Below, in pieces: positions 1 through 9,486 of a stretch of DNA of 64,000 nt. Position numbers and translations under genes: made by a program. The stretch lies in NCBI GenBank assembly GCA_020445255.1, contig JAGRGY010000015.1, positions 1-64,000 on the forward strand. The letters run 5' to 3'. Every line of letters starts with the position of its first letter. Positions within the stretch are counted from its first letter, which is position 1. The notes under the pieces were generated by a model. That model made no database searches, was not told the origin of the DNA, and saw nothing but the letters and a program-made list of their open reading frames with translations. The DNA comes from Gammaproteobacteria bacterium. GTDB taxonomy: Bacteria > Pseudomonadota > Gammaproteobacteria > Chromatiales > Chromatiaceae.

Positions 1-42
1 GGCAAACAAAGAAAAGAAGGGCTGGCGCGCTGAGCCCAGCGC
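1..42 (-). terminator. Putative intrinsic terminator of the fds operon
   Basis: Read on the minus strand, a 6-bp stem with a 4-nt loop (27-42, arms GCGCTG/CAGCGC) is followed by a pyrimidine-rich tract (26 down to 1) with several T runs. A second small inverted repeat (58-75) lies just before it. It sits about 170 nt past the fdsA stop. The T tract is interrupted, so the call is tentative. Confidence 0.4.
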
Positions 43-210
43 ATTCAGAACGCGCGGTGCGCTCCGCCGAGCGCATTCAAATCCGGGTGCGCGCCACCGC
101 GCTCATCAAAAATCAATCTCTGCGCAAAACGAGAACAACGCCACCGTCCCCAGAAGATGTGCGAACACTCCAATTGCACGGATCGCCGACCTCAACCCCA
201 ACTCCCGTTC

Positions 211-2940
211 TCATGCCCGCTCGACATGCACCGCACAGAACTTGAACTCGGGAATCTTGCCGTCAGGGTCTAGTGCCGCATTGGTCAACAGATTGGCCGC
301 CGCCTCGTGATAGCAGAACGGCAGAAACACCTGGCCCGGCTGCAGCCCCGCATCGGCGCGCGCATCCACTACGACCGCGCCGCGACGCGAGCGCAGCCGG
401 ATCGCATCTCCGGGCGCCACCCCGATTGCCTCGAGTTGCAGCGGGTGCAACGACGCGACCGGCAATGGCTCGATCGCATCGAGGACGCGGGCGCGCCGCG
501 TCATCGCGCCCGTATGCCAGTGCTCCAGCTGACGACCGGTGATCAACACCAATGGGTACGTCTCGTCCGGCAGCTCGTCGGCGTTGCGCACCGGCGCGGG
601 CACCAGCTGCGCCCTGCCCTGCGCGCGCGGAAATCGCTCGGTGAAGATCACTGGCTCGCCCGGATCGCCCTCATTGCGGCACGGATAGGTGACGCTGTCT
701 TCGGCTTCGAGTCGCTGCCAGGTGATGCCGGCGATGCTCGGCATCGCCAGGCGCATCTCGTCGAACACCGCCTGCGGTCCGGCATAGCCCCACTCGAGCC
801 CGAGGCGGCGCGCCATGTCGATGATGATGTCGAGGTCCTGGCGCGCGTCACCCGGCGGCTCGATGGCCTGGCGGCCGAGTTGCACGCGGCGATCGGTGTT
901 GGTGAAGGTGCCGGTCTTCTCCGCGAACGCGGATGCCGGCAGGATCACGTCGGCATAGTGCGCGGTCTCGGTCATGAAGATGTCCTGCACGACCAGATGA
1001 TCGAGCGCGGCCAGCGCCGCGCGCGTCGCATTCAGGTCGGGGTCGGACATCGCCGGGTTCTCGCCCATGATGTACATGCCACGGATCTGGCCGTGACGGA
1101 TCGCATGCATGATCTCCACCACGGTCAGGCCGGGGCGGTCGTCGAGCACGCATCCCCACAGCGACTCGAAGCGCTGCCGCGCCGCCGCATCGTCGACGCG
1201 CTGATAGTCCGGCAGCACCATCGGGATAAGTCCGACGTCCGACGCACCCTGCACGTTGTTCTGCCCGCGCAGCGGGTGCAGGCCGGTACCCGGTCGGCCG
1301 ATCTGGCCAGTGATCAACGCCAGGTCGATCAGGCAGCGCGCGTTGTCGGTGCCGTGCACGTGCTGCGAGATCCCCATGCCCCAGAAGATCATCGACGCCG
1401 ATGCCGACGCGTACAGGCGCGCGACCGTGCGCAGCGTCTCGGCCGGGATACCGCAGATTGCAGCCATCTTCGCCGGCGTGTACGCGGCCAGGTGCTCGGC
1501 CAGCGCTGCATAGCCCTCGGTCCGCATGCTGACAAAGTCATGGTCGACAAGGCCCTGCTCGACCACCGCGTGCATGATCGCGTTCAGCATCGCGACATCG
1601 GTGTCCGGCTTGAACTGCAGGTAGAGGTCGGCATGGCGCGCGATCTCGGTGCGACGCGGATCCATGACGATCAGTGTCTTGCCGGCGCGTGCGGCGTTCT
1701 TGAACAGGGTCGCTGCGACCGGGTGGTTATCGGTGGTGTTCGAGCCGATCACGACGATGACCTCGGCGGCGTCGACGTCGGCGACCGGATTCGACACGGC
1801 ACCGGAACCGATCATCTGCAGCAATGCAGCCACCGACGAGGCGTGGCACAGGCGCGTGCAGTGGTCGACATTGTTGCTGCCGAACCCGGTGCGCACCAGC
1901 TTCTGGAACAGGTAGGCCTCCTCGTTCGAGCCCTTGGCCGAGCCGAAGCCGGCCAACGCCTGCGAACCGTGGTCCGCGAGGATGGCGCGCAGACCGTCGG
2001 CGGCGCGCTGCATGGCCTCGTCCCAATCCGCTTCGCGGAAGTCGCGCAAAGGGTTTTCGGGATCGAGATCGAGTTCTGCGCACTTGGGTGCGTCGTCGCG
2101 GCGCACCAGCGGCCGCTTCAAACGGTGACGGTGACTGACGTAATCGAAGCCGTAGCGGCCCTTGACGCACAGCCGGCCACGGTTGGCGGGACCGTCGCGG
2201 CCGTCCACGCGCACGATGCGGTTGTCGGCGACGCGGTAGGTCAGCAGGCAGCCGACCCCGCAGTATGGACACACCGAGTCGACCGCGCGCGTACCGGCGA
2301 CGTCGTCGCCAGCCGAACGCAGCGCGCCGGTGGGGCAGGCCTGCACGCATTCGCCGCAGGCCACGCAGCGCGACGCGCCGAGGGATTCGTCGACGTCGAA
2401 CACGATGCGTGCCTGTGCGCCGCGGCCGGCGAAGCCGATCACGTCGTTGACCTGGCTCTCGCGGCAGGCACGTAGACAACGCGTGCACTGAATACAGGCG
2501 TCGAGTTGGACCGCGATCGCGGGGTGTGAGAGATCGGGACCCGGTTGCACGCGCTGTTCAAAACGCGACTCGCCGACAGCCAGGCGGTCGCACCAGTCAT
2601 CGAGCTCGCCAGCGTCGCCCCGCTGCGCGCCGGCGACCTCGCCTCGCAGCAGCTCGAGCACCAGGCGCTGCGCGTCGCGGGCGCGCGGCGATTCGCTGTG
2701 CACCGTCGCACCGTCGACGGGAAAGCGGCAGCACGAGGGTGCGAGCACGCGTTCGCCGTCGATCTCGACCACGCAGGCGCGGCAGTTGCCGTCGGCGCGC
2801 AGCCCGTCGCTATGGCACAGGTGCGGGATATCGACGCCGTGACGGCGCGCAGCGAGCAGGATCGTCTCGCCCGGTTGCGCGTCGATGCGCCGGCCGTCCA
2901 GCGTGAACGTCACCGAACCTGCCGGCCTCTCCGCCGTCAC
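211..2940 (-). CDS. fdsA: NAD-dependent formate dehydrogenase, molybdenum catalytic subunit (FdsA-like)
   Basis: Catalytic subunit of a soluble NAD+-linked formate dehydrogenase, oxidising formate to CO2 in the cytoplasm and passing electrons to the FdsB part. About 909 aa, close to the family's usual ~950. In order I see: an N-terminal [2Fe-2S] domain (Cys about 42, 53, 56, 70); two 4Fe-4S motifs (CIQCTRC.. about 149-159 and CVACGEC.. about 192-202); the proximal cluster of the Mo-bisPGD domain (CPYCGVGC about 224-231); the catalytic motif DHCTRLCHAS with Cys at about 365 as likely Mo ligand, followed by His; and a C-terminal molybdopterin-dinucleotide-binding domain. The GTG start at 2940 is chosen because it overlaps the upstream stop by 4 nt and follows GGAGGAG. 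The longer open frame upstream is only a shadow of fdsB. No fdsC or fdsD is visible here. Confidence 0.93.
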   Translation of the reverse strand: MTAERPAGSVTFTLDGRRIDAQPGETILLAARRHGVDIPHLCHSDGLRADGNCRACVVEIDGERVLAPSCCRFPVDGATVHSESPRARDAQRLVLELLRGEVAGAQRGDAGELDDWCDRLAVGESRFEQRVQPGPDLSHPAIAVQLDACIQCTRCLRACRESQVNDVIGFAGRGAQARIVFDVDESLGASRCVACGECVQACPTGALRSAGDDVAGTRAVDSVCPYCGVGCLLTYRVADNRIVRVDGRDGPANRGRLCVKGRYGFDYVSHRHRLKRPLVRRDDAPKCAELDLDPENPLRDFREADWDEAMQRAADGLRAILADHGSQALAGFGSAKGSNEEAYLFQKLVRTGFGSNNVDHCTRLCHASSVAALLQMIGSGAVSNPVADVDAAEVIVVIGSNTTDNHPVAATLFKNAARAGKTLIVMDPRRTEIARHADLYLQFKPDTDVAMLNAIMHAVVEQGLVDHDFVSMRTEGYAALAEHLAAYTPAKMAAICGIPAETLRTVARLYASASASMIFWGMGISQHVHGTDNARCLIDLALITGQIGRPGTGLHPLRGQNNVQGASDVGLIPMVLPDYQRVDDAAARQRFESLWGCVLDDRPGLTVVEIMHAIRHGQIRGMYIMGENPAMSDPDLNATRAALAALDHLVVQDIFMTETAHYADVILPASAFAEKTGTFTNTDRRVQLGRQAIEPPGDARQDLDIIIDMARRLGLEWGYAGPQAVFDEMRLAMPSIAGITWQRLEAEDSVTYPCRNEGDPGEPVIFTERFPRAQGRAQLVPAPVRNADELPDETYPLVLITGRQLEHWHTGAMTRRARVLDAIEPLPVASLHPLQLEAIGVAPGDAIRLRSRRGAVVVDARADAGLQPGQVFLPFCYHEAAANLLTNAALDPDGKIPEFKFCAVHVERA

Positions 2941-4601
2941 TGGCACTCCTCCGGGAAATAGCGCATTACGCAGCGCAACGGGTTGGGTGCCGCCTGTCCC
3001 AGACCGCAGATCGACGCGTCCTGCATCACCTGGCACAGATCGCGCAACAGCGGCTGATCCCAGACCGGCGCCGCCATCAGGTCGGCCGCACGCACGGTGC
3101 CGACGCGACAGGGCGTGCACTGGCCGCACGACTCGTGGGCGAAGAAGCGCATCGCGTTGCGCGCCAGTTCGCGCACCTTGTCCTGGTCCGACAGCACGAT
3201 GACGGCGGCCGAGCCGATGAAACAGCCATGTTCCGCAAGCGTGTCGAAGTCGAGCGGCAGGTCGCCCAGCGACGCGGGCAGGATGCCGCCGGATGCACCA
3301 CCGGGGAAATACGCCTTGAACCGGTGACCGTCCCGCATGCCACCACCGTACTCGTCGATCAACTCGCGCGCGCTGATACCGGCCGGTGCGGCATACACGC
3401 CCGGTCGGCGCACGCGGCCGCTGAGCGAGAACCAGCGCACGCCTCGGCAACCGCGACGGCCCTGCGACGCATACCAGTCCGCGCCGCTGGCAAGGATCAC
3501 CGGCACCCAGTACAGCGTCTCGACATTGTGTTCGAGTGTCGGCCGCCCGAACAGTCCGCGCTCGGCGATATAGGGCGGACGCTGACGCGGCATGCCCCTT
3601 TTTCCCTCGATCGATTCGATCATTGCCGACTCCTCGCCACAGATGTACGCGCCCGCGCCGCGCCGCAGCTCGATGTGTGGCAGTGGACACGGCGGGTCGG
3701 CCTGCAGCGCCGCGAGTTCGCGCTGCAACAAGCGGTGCAGACCGGCATATTCGTCACGCAGGTAGAGATAGATCGCGTCGACACCGACCACCTGTGCCGC
3801 GATCAGCATGCCCTCGAGGACACGGTGCGGTTCGAGTTCGAGCAGGTAACGATCCTTGAACGTGCCTGGCTCGCCCTCGTCGATGTTGACGGCCATCAGG
3901 CTCGGCCCGGCATGGCCGCGCACGATGCGCCACTTGCGCCCGGCCGGGAAGCCGGCGCCGCCGAGTCCGCGCAGCCGGGAATCGTCGAGAAGATCAAGCA
4001 CGCGCTGCGCCGCGGCATCGGCATCCGGTTCCCCATGCAGCTGGCGCAATGCCTCGTATCCGCCCTGCCTGCGGTAGGTCGCCAGGTCTACCGCCGTCGC
4101 CGGCATGTCCGGCACCGTGCTGCCGGCGTCGATCGCCGCAGCCACGCGCCGCGCGTCCGCGTGCGGCACGGGTCTGCGGCCGACGACCACGACCGGTGCG
4201 GCATCGCAGCGACCGACACACGGCACACGCTGAATGCGCACACCCGCACCGACGGCGTTCGTCAACTCATCGAGCAGCCGTTCTGCACCCTGCATCGCGC
4301 AGCCGACCGAATCGCATACCCGAACCGTCAGCTTCGGCGGTGCATCCTCACCCTCGCGGACGACATCGAAGTGATGGTAGAAACTGGCCACCTCGTACAC
4401 CTCTACCGGCGCCAGGCGCAGGCGCTCGGCGAGCGCGACCAGCAACCCGGCCGGAAGGTGGCCGACGTCGTCCTGGATGCGGTGCAGGTATTCGATCAGC
4501 AGGTCGCGCCGCACCGGTTTGCCGGCGAGGTAGCGGTCCACCGCCAGAAGGTCCGAGGCGGCGGCCTGGCGGCCCTTGGGGTGCGAGGTCTTGCGCTGCA
4601 T
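2937..4601 (-). CDS. fdsB: Fused FdsG-FdsB (NuoE-NuoF-like) formate dehydrogenase NADH/FMN subunit
   Basis: Electron-transfer subunit that hands electrons from FdsA to NAD+. At 554 aa it is a fusion. The first ~150 residues are a NuoE/FdsG thioredoxin-like [2Fe-2S] domain with cysteine motifs CDSVGC and CVGRC. The rest is NuoF/FdsB-like, with the FMN/NADH-binding stretch GLGGAGFPAG, the conserved NIDEGEPGTFKDR segment, and the C-terminal 4Fe-4S motif ESCGQCTPC plus a later ICGLGQ segment. In many bacteria fdsG and fdsB are separate genes. Start at ATG 4601, where NuoE homology begins shortly after; upstream in-frame codons give Arg-rich sequence unlike the family. The Shine-Dalgarno is weak. 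It is first in a two-gene operon and overlaps fdsA by 4 nt. Confidence 0.9.
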   Translation of the reverse strand: MQRKTSHPKGRQAAASDLLAVDRYLAGKPVRRDLLIEYLHRIQDDVGHLPAGLLVALAERLRLAPVEVYEVASFYHHFDVVREGEDAPPKLTVRVCDSVGCAMQGAERLLDELTNAVGAGVRIQRVPCVGRCDAAPVVVVGRRPVPHADARRVAAAIDAGSTVPDMPATAVDLATYRRQGGYEALRQLHGEPDADAAAQRVLDLLDDSRLRGLGGAGFPAGRKWRIVRGHAGPSLMAVNIDEGEPGTFKDRYLLELEPHRVLEGMLIAAQVVGVDAIYLYLRDEYAGLHRLLQRELAALQADPPCPLPHIELRRGAGAYICGEESAMIESIEGKRGMPRQRPPYIAERGLFGRPTLEHNVETLYWVPVILASGADWYASQGRRGCRGVRWFSLSGRVRRPGVYAAPAGISARELIDEYGGGMRDGHRFKAYFPGGASGGILPASLGDLPLDFDTLAEHGCFIGSAAVIVLSDQDKVRELARNAMRFFAHESCGQCTPCRVGTVRAADLMAAPVWDQPLLRDLCQVMQDASICGLGQAAPNPLRCVMRYFPEECQ

Positions 4602-4778
4602 CAGGTCGACATTCTCGTGGTGTTCTGGCCTTCTTCGGGGACGGCGGCGACGCCGGACCGCGTCGTGCGATAGCCGAGACTTTAGAGGACGCGGGTCGGT
4701 TCGTACATGATCGTGGCCACCGTTTATCGTAATGGCGATCGGTATACTCGTGCTCCTGCTGCCAGCGGGCCAGGGGAA

Positions 4779-5621
4779 ATGTGCGACACACATCGAACAT
4801 CGTCACAGGGGCTGGCCACGGTCATCGTAGGCTGGCTCGCGACCGCCCCGCTGCAGGCGGCCGGGCCGGTGTTCGACACGCATCTGCACTACAACGCGGA
4901 AGACGTGGCACACCACCCGCCCGACGCGATTGTCGCGCAGCTGCGCGCCAATCATGTTCTCACCGCAAACGTGACCAGCCGCCCCCCGGAACTGGTGCTG
5001 CGCCTGCATGCCCAGGCGCCCGGATTGATCCTGCCGATGCTTGGCGTCTACCGTACGCCGGCTGAAAAGGAAACCTGGACCGACGATGCGCAGCTGCCTG
5101 GACGCGTCGAGCAGACGCTCGCCAAAGGGCCGTGGCGGGCGATCGGCGAACTCCACCTGTTCGCCGGGCAACGACGCAGCCCGGTGTTCACGCGGATCGT
5201 CGAACTGGCGGCATCGCGCGGCCTGCCGCTGCTGCTGCACTGTGATCCGGCGGTCATCGACAGTGTGTTCGAACAGCTTCCGCCGCCGGTTGTGGTCTGG
5301 GCGCATGCGGGCACCTACCCCCATCCCCCACTGCTGCGCGATTACCTGCAACGCTATCCCGGTCTGTACGTCGATCTCTCGGTGCGCGACCAGCAGGTTG
5401 CCCCGGACGGCCAACTCGATCCCGACTGGGAAGTGCTTCTGCTCGAACATTCCGACCGTTTCATGGTCGGCGTCGACACCTACCGCACGGAGCGTTGGGA
5501 TTCCTATGCCGAGGTCGTCGGCGAGATCCGCAAGTGGCTCGATCAGCTGCCGGACAGCGTTTCGGATGCGATCGCCTACCGCAATGCCGCACGACTACTC
5601 GGGTCGGCTGTGGGCGACTGA
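4779..5621 (+). CDS. Exported amidohydrolase/TIM-barrel metal-dependent hydrolase-like protein
   Basis: About 280 aa. A signal-peptide-like hydrophobic segment precedes a likely cleavage after LQAA. The mature part opens with FDTHLHYN, the HxH metal-binding signature of the amidohydrolase superfamily at the end of beta-strand 1. Further metal-ligand candidates follow in order: IGELH, LLLHCD, WAHAGTYPH, and a late GVDTYRTERW segment. The substrate cannot be told from sequence. It is transcribed divergently from the fds operon with a ~180 nt gap, so it need not be linked in function. I chose the ATG at 4779 because it gives a sensible signal peptide. The GGGG before it is very close, so the start is uncertain. 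Confidence 0.65.
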   Translation: MCDTHRTSSQGLATVIVGWLATAPLQAAGPVFDTHLHYNAEDVAHHPPDAIVAQLRANHVLTANVTSRPPELVLRLHAQAPGLILPMLGVYRTPAEKETWTDDAQLPGRVEQTLAKGPWRAIGELHLFAGQRRSPVFTRIVELAASRGLPLLLHCDPAVIDSVFEQLPPPVVVWAHAGTYPHPPLLRDYLQRYPGLYVDLSVRDQQVAPDGQLDPDWEVLLLEHSDRFMVGVDTYRTERWDSYAEVVGEIRKWLDQLPDSVSDAIAYRNAARLLGSAVGD

Positions 5622-5783
5622 ACATGAAGGGTGTTCATTTCGAGGGCGGCGGCGGAGAAGCCCGGTGCTCGGGCGCTGCCGCGTTGCGCGCGACCAGGCC
5701 GCGCGCCGACCGTCGCCTTTCGCGCTCGTCCGGGGGATACTTTGCGGCACCACTTGCCATGACGGAACACGTGGAGACCCGGT

Positions 5784-6200
5784 ATGGCCCAACAACCACC
5801 CCGGGATGGCCGTAGCGGTCGTCCCATCGACACCGACAGACTTGACCGGGTCGTGGCCAATGCCCGCCGTGACAGCGAACAGCGTGCCGCGGGCTACCGC
5901 GAACAGGCGTTGAAGCTGTTCCCCTGGGTATGTGGTCGCTGCACACGCACCTTCACCCAGGCGAACCTGCGAGAGCTGACGGTGCATCACAAGGATATGG
6001 ACCACGACAACAACCCGCCGGACGGCAGCAATTGGGAACTGCTGTGCCTGTATTGCCACGATAATGAGCATCAGAAGTACGAAGAGCACATGGCGGCGCT
6101 GGCGGCTGGTCGCGCCACCGGCGAACGCGACGGTGGCGCCGCTGAAACCAAGCATCGGCCGTTTGCCGGTCTCGAAGCCCTGCTGAACAAGAAGGACTGA
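5784..6200 (+). CDS. yajD: YajD-like HNH nuclease family protein
   Basis: 138 aa, cytoplasmic. The core closely matches my recollection of E. coli YajD: a CGRC pair (WVCGRCTRTF), the LRELTVHHKD motif carrying the HNH-type histidines, NWELLCLYCHDNEH with the second Cys/His pair, and a C-terminal PFAGLEALLNKKD. These form a zinc-stabilised HNH fold. The cellular role of YajD is not established to my knowledge. The protein has an extra N-terminal segment of about 35 residues and an extra low-complexity stretch before the C-terminal motif. It stands alone, with no operon partner. Confidence 0.85.
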   Translation: MAQQPPRDGRSGRPIDTDRLDRVVANARRDSEQRAAGYREQALKLFPWVCGRCTRTFTQANLRELTVHHKDMDHDNNPPDGSNWELLCLYCHDNEHQKYEEHMAALAAGRATGERDGGAAETKHRPFAGLEALLNKKD

Positions 6201-7023
6201 CGCCGCTGCGACCGTTCACGCACGGATGATCGGCAATCCAGTCCAGGTCACCGGATTGGTCGGCATCGACCCGGCCGGGGACGAAGTCGTCGGACGTTCA
6301 CAGTCTGTTTGCGCCGACGGGCGCGATGCCCTGCCTCAAGACGACGAGTGACGAATTCAAACAAAGAGCGTTCGGTGAAGTGACGGTCGCGGGGGTCACG
6401 GCGCAATGCGCGGCATCGAAGTTTCCTGCAACTCACCACTCCGCCCATGCGGCAACACGTCATGCCAATGCTGAGACCTGCGTGGCGGGTCCCAGAGAAA
6501 CCGGACGGGATCGACGCCACACGTATCGACCACATCGCCGGTGTGCCGATGGAAACACGGCGGTCAAGCCGCGATCGCCGGTGTGAAGGAAAACGCCGTG
6601 CACGACATTGCCGCTGCGAGCGACCGGTGTCCAGCATTCGAACGAAGAGCCCTTGCGGAGAAGGTCATGCGCACCCGCCGGGCCGCATAGCCGCGAACTC
6701 CTCTGCCAACCGGTCGAGCGCTGAAGCGGACCGCGGCAAGCGCACCGGTCGTCGGCCGTCGCGACCAGAAGCCGCCCGTTCGGGTATCGGTGCCGGAACA
6801 GCGGCTTCGCCATTCGGAAGGGCGTTCTGTATGAACCCGTTCGAGTCCGCACATCTCGATGCGCCAAATCTTCGCTCCATATGGCAGGGCATCTACTGTC
6901 TACAAAATTTACATTCCGTATCGTTCGAACCCGGCACCGCTCATACAAGCAGTTGGCCACGGGTAGAATTCCATTCGTGGCATGTGGATTGCTGTCTTAC
7001 GTGGTTCAGGCAGTCACCGAGAG
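6201..7023. other. Gene-free stretch, no recognised content
   Basis: About 820 nt between yajD and the next gene. Several open frames cross it on both strands, but none has a convincing ribosome site, domain or normal amino-acid composition (all rich in Arg, Ser and Pro). I see no RNA gene, insertion sequence end or transposase motif. It could be a decayed gene, but I cannot identify the ancestor. Confidence 0.5.
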
Positions 7024-7941
7024 ATGATCGTGACAAGGAAACACGAGATTTTGTCGCTATGGGGTGTCCTTGCACTGTGCCTGGGTACATCGTACGCCGC
7101 ACCCGGCACGGCGCCGTCCGACTACACGGGTTCCTGGGGAGGGATCATCGTATACGGCGATTTCGATATCTCGGATCCCGCCGCGATTCCCGTCGCAATC
7201 AACGCCCATTCCGTCAACCTCGATGTATCCGTGTCGGCGAATCCGTCGCGCGACCTGGACCTTTCCCTCACTGACGCCACGAACAACGCGAACCACCTGG
7301 CGACATCATTGGATGTCGTGTGCCCGAATTGCGTGGCCCGTCCACCGGTGCGGAACATGGCATGGCCAGGCGGGTGGCCGGAGATGGGTAACCATCTGGT
7401 CGACCTCTTGCTCGTGTCAGAAGGCAACGTGATGGCGATGAACATCGTCGGACAACTGGATACAAATCCAGCAGACACGGGTTTTCTCTACGCGGCATGG
7501 CAGAAGACCCCGACTGAAATTGCGCGAGATGATTTCATCGGTACCTGGAAGACCTCCAACAACCACGATAACTACAACATCAGGAACGCCGGCGAGGACT
7601 GGAACCTGGAACCTTGGGACACCTTCACCCTCGAAGCCGGGTCGGCGGCGGACAGGATTGCGTTCGGTGACGGACCGCTGGCGGGCGTGGAATTGCTGGT
7701 CGAGGGGAATCGCGCACATCTCACCGGCAAGACAGGCAATCTCCTTACGTTCGACATCGTGCACGGTGGCGACGCATTGGCTTTCGTCGTGGTTGGGCAG
7801 GAGGATTACGACCTTTCAGACATATCGCTGGGCCTGGGCACCGCGTCAATGGTGCCGGTACCGGCGGCTGCATGGTTGTTCGGCTCCGCCGTCCTCACCC
7901 TGACCGGTTTTGCCAAGCGCCGTCGGGTCGGTCGTCTGTGA
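7024..7941 (+). CDS. Exported protein with VPxPA-type PEP-CTERM-like sorting signal
   Basis: 305 aa. There is an N-terminal signal peptide (hydrophobic LWGVLALCLGTSYA) and a C-terminal tripartite sorting signal: VPVPAAAWLFGSAVL, a hydrophobic helix, then AKRRR. This is the VPLPA-type variant of PEP-CTERM, recognised in Gram-negatives by exosortase systems that process proteins for the cell surface or extracellular matrix. The body (repeated DY/TGSW or FIGTW beginnings near residues 30 and 165) suggests two related beta-rich segments of unknown role. The start is ATG 7024; a GTG at 7030 is an alternative. No exosortase lies in this window. Confidence 0.8.
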   Translation: MIVTRKHEILSLWGVLALCLGTSYAAPGTAPSDYTGSWGGIIVYGDFDISDPAAIPVAINAHSVNLDVSVSANPSRDLDLSLTDATNNANHLATSLDVVCPNCVARPPVRNMAWPGGWPEMGNHLVDLLLVSEGNVMAMNIVGQLDTNPADTGFLYAAWQKTPTEIARDDFIGTWKTSNNHDNYNIRNAGEDWNLEPWDTFTLEAGSAADRIAFGDGPLAGVELLVEGNRAHLTGKTGNLLTFDIVHGGDALAFVVVGQEDYDLSDISLGLGTASMVPVPAAAWLFGSAVLTLTGFAKRRRVGRL

Positions 7942-8093
7942 ACCCTGCAGACGGCCGAATGGGGAAGGTGGTCTGGCGCCATGCTGCAAACGAGCCGTTT
8001 TCGAACATACGTTTCTTGTCGGTTCGTAGAGTGCAAAGCCCGTTGCTTCAGCCATGTCGTGGCATCAACTTGCATTAGAGGGAGATCCGTTCG

Positions 8094-8681
8094 ATGTTCA
8101 ACACCAAGCGTCTGCTATCCGTAATTGGCCTGCCGCTCTGTCTCGGCCAGGCAAGTGCCGCCGTCGTCAATTCGACATTTTCGATGTCCGTAACCGAGGT
8201 GTCTGTCGGCCAACCGGGTAACGTCGATCCAACGCATCCCCTGTTGGGTACCCTCGGAACGGGCTCTTTCAGCTACGACGCGGATGACATCGTCACCGGG
8301 AACGAGGTACTCGATTCCACGCAATTTTCCTTGGTCCTGGAATTGTTCGGCCAGACATTCACCCAGGCCGACGACGTGGAGTTCCCCGATGCCCCCACGC
8401 TGGCATTCGCCGGCGGGACCCCGTATGCACTGGATTTCATCGTCGGTGAGCTGCACCCGGCACTTCCTGCGTGGCCAAACCCGGTTGCAATCGACCAACC
8501 GGGCGTCATAGCAATCCGTCTGGGTGACTCCGGCTTTGGGGTTCTGAACGAAATCTCGCCCGGCGTTTTCAGCACGGCGGGAGGTGGGCTTCTCGTGACC
8601 CCGATCCCGGGAGCCCTGGCAACGTTCCTTTCGGCATTGACCGGGATAGGCGTACTTGCCGGTCGCCGTCGAAACAGATAG
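8094..8681 (+). CDS. Exported PEP-CTERM-like protein
   Basis: 195 aa. It has a signal peptide (VIGLPLCLGQASA) and a beta-rich body. The C-terminus reads TPIPGALATFLSALTGIGVL followed by AGRRRNR, matching the motif-helix-arginine plan of PEP-CTERM-type sorting domains with a degenerate motif. A good ribosome site (GAGGGAGAT) precedes the ATG. It follows the other sorting-signal protein by about 150 nt on the same strand, so the two may be co-regulated. No enzymatic domain is recognised. Confidence 0.75.
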   Translation: MFNTKRLLSVIGLPLCLGQASAAVVNSTFSMSVTEVSVGQPGNVDPTHPLLGTLGTGSFSYDADDIVTGNEVLDSTQFSLVLELFGQTFTQADDVEFPDAPTLAFAGGTPYALDFIVGELHPALPAWPNPVAIDQPGVIAIRLGDSGFGVLNEISPGVFSTAGGGLLVTPIPGALATFLSALTGIGVLAGRRRNR

Positions 8682-8708
8682 CTGCGCGGCAATCCACGCT
8701 CCTTCGGC

Positions 8709-9380
8709 CTAAACCTCCGCCCACATCCGCAGCAGGTTCACGTACGAGCGATCGATGTTTTTCGTCACGTCGCTGTCCGGCTCGGACCTGAGCAGATGTT
8801 CGCGCGCCTGGTCCAGCTCGAACAGCAGTTCGCGCCGTGCCGCATCGCGCACGAAACTCTGGATCCAGGTCAGCGCAACCAGACGCTCGCCGCGCGTCAC
8901 CTCGGCGACCCGATGCACGCTGGCCGACGGATAGACGACCGCGTGGCCGGCCGGCAGCTTGACCTGCTGTTCGCCGAACGGCGTACGAATGACGAGTTCG
9001 CCACCGTCGTAGCTGTCCGGGTCGTTGAGGAAGATCGTCATCGACACGTCGGTCCGGAAGCGCGGCCCCTGCCCCATGATCGGGTCATCGACGTGATCGC
9101 CATAGCGCATGCCCGGCTGGTAGCGCGCGAAGATGAAATCGGCGACCTTGACCGGCAGCGCGGCACTGCGGAAGCGCGCATTGTGACCGACGCTGGCCAT
9201 GACGATGCGGTACAGGCGCTGCAGCAGCTCGGGCTCGGGCGCCAGTTCCTGGTTGTCCTTGACCTTGCTCGCCGCCATGCCGGCGGTGAGCCTGCCGTCG
9301 ACGAAACGCGCGCCCGCCAGCAACTCGTGCAGCTTGTTCAGCTGGGCACTGTTCAACAGGTCGGGAATCTGCAGCAGCAT
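8709..9380 (-). CDS. piuC: PKHD-type Fe(II)/2-oxoglutarate dioxygenase (PiuC/YbiX-like)
   Basis: 223 aa, the normal length for the family. The double-stranded beta-helix core has the iron motif HxD in YGDHVDDP and the distal His in SVHRVAEVTRGER, whose Arg would bind 2-oxoglutarate. The C-terminal helical part (LLFELDQAREHLL) is typical of PiuC/YbiX. Family members usually sit beside TonB-dependent siderophore receptors and are tied to iron uptake. No such receptor is present here, so the physiological link is open. AGGAAG lies upstream of the ATG. Convergent with the preceding PEP-CTERM gene. Confidence 0.88.
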   Translation of the reverse strand: MLLQIPDLLNSAQLNKLHELLAGARFVDGRLTAGMAASKVKDNQELAPEPELLQRLYRIVMASVGHNARFRSAALPVKVADFIFARYQPGMRYGDHVDDPIMGQGPRFRTDVSMTIFLNDPDSYDGGELVIRTPFGEQQVKLPAGHAVVYPSASVHRVAEVTRGERLVALTWIQSFVRDAARRELLFELDQAREHLLRSEPDSDVTKNIDRSYVNLLRMWAEV

Positions 9381-9486
9381 CAGTCAACTTCCTGGGGGTT
9401 CGATTTCCGCACCGAGGTGCCGGGCAAACGGCAGCGTGGAGCGGGTAAAATGCCCACTTGCAGCGCACGACGCCGGGGACATAAGG

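Noticed and set aside
307..2475. 722-aa open frame on the plus strand
   Set aside because: Antisense shadow of fdsA; no domain, no ribosome site and a composition rich in Arg, His and Gln caused by the opposite strand.
6447..7274. 275-aa open frame overlapping the PEP-CTERM-type gene start
   Set aside because: It runs out of phase into the real gene, has unlikely composition and no ribosome site.
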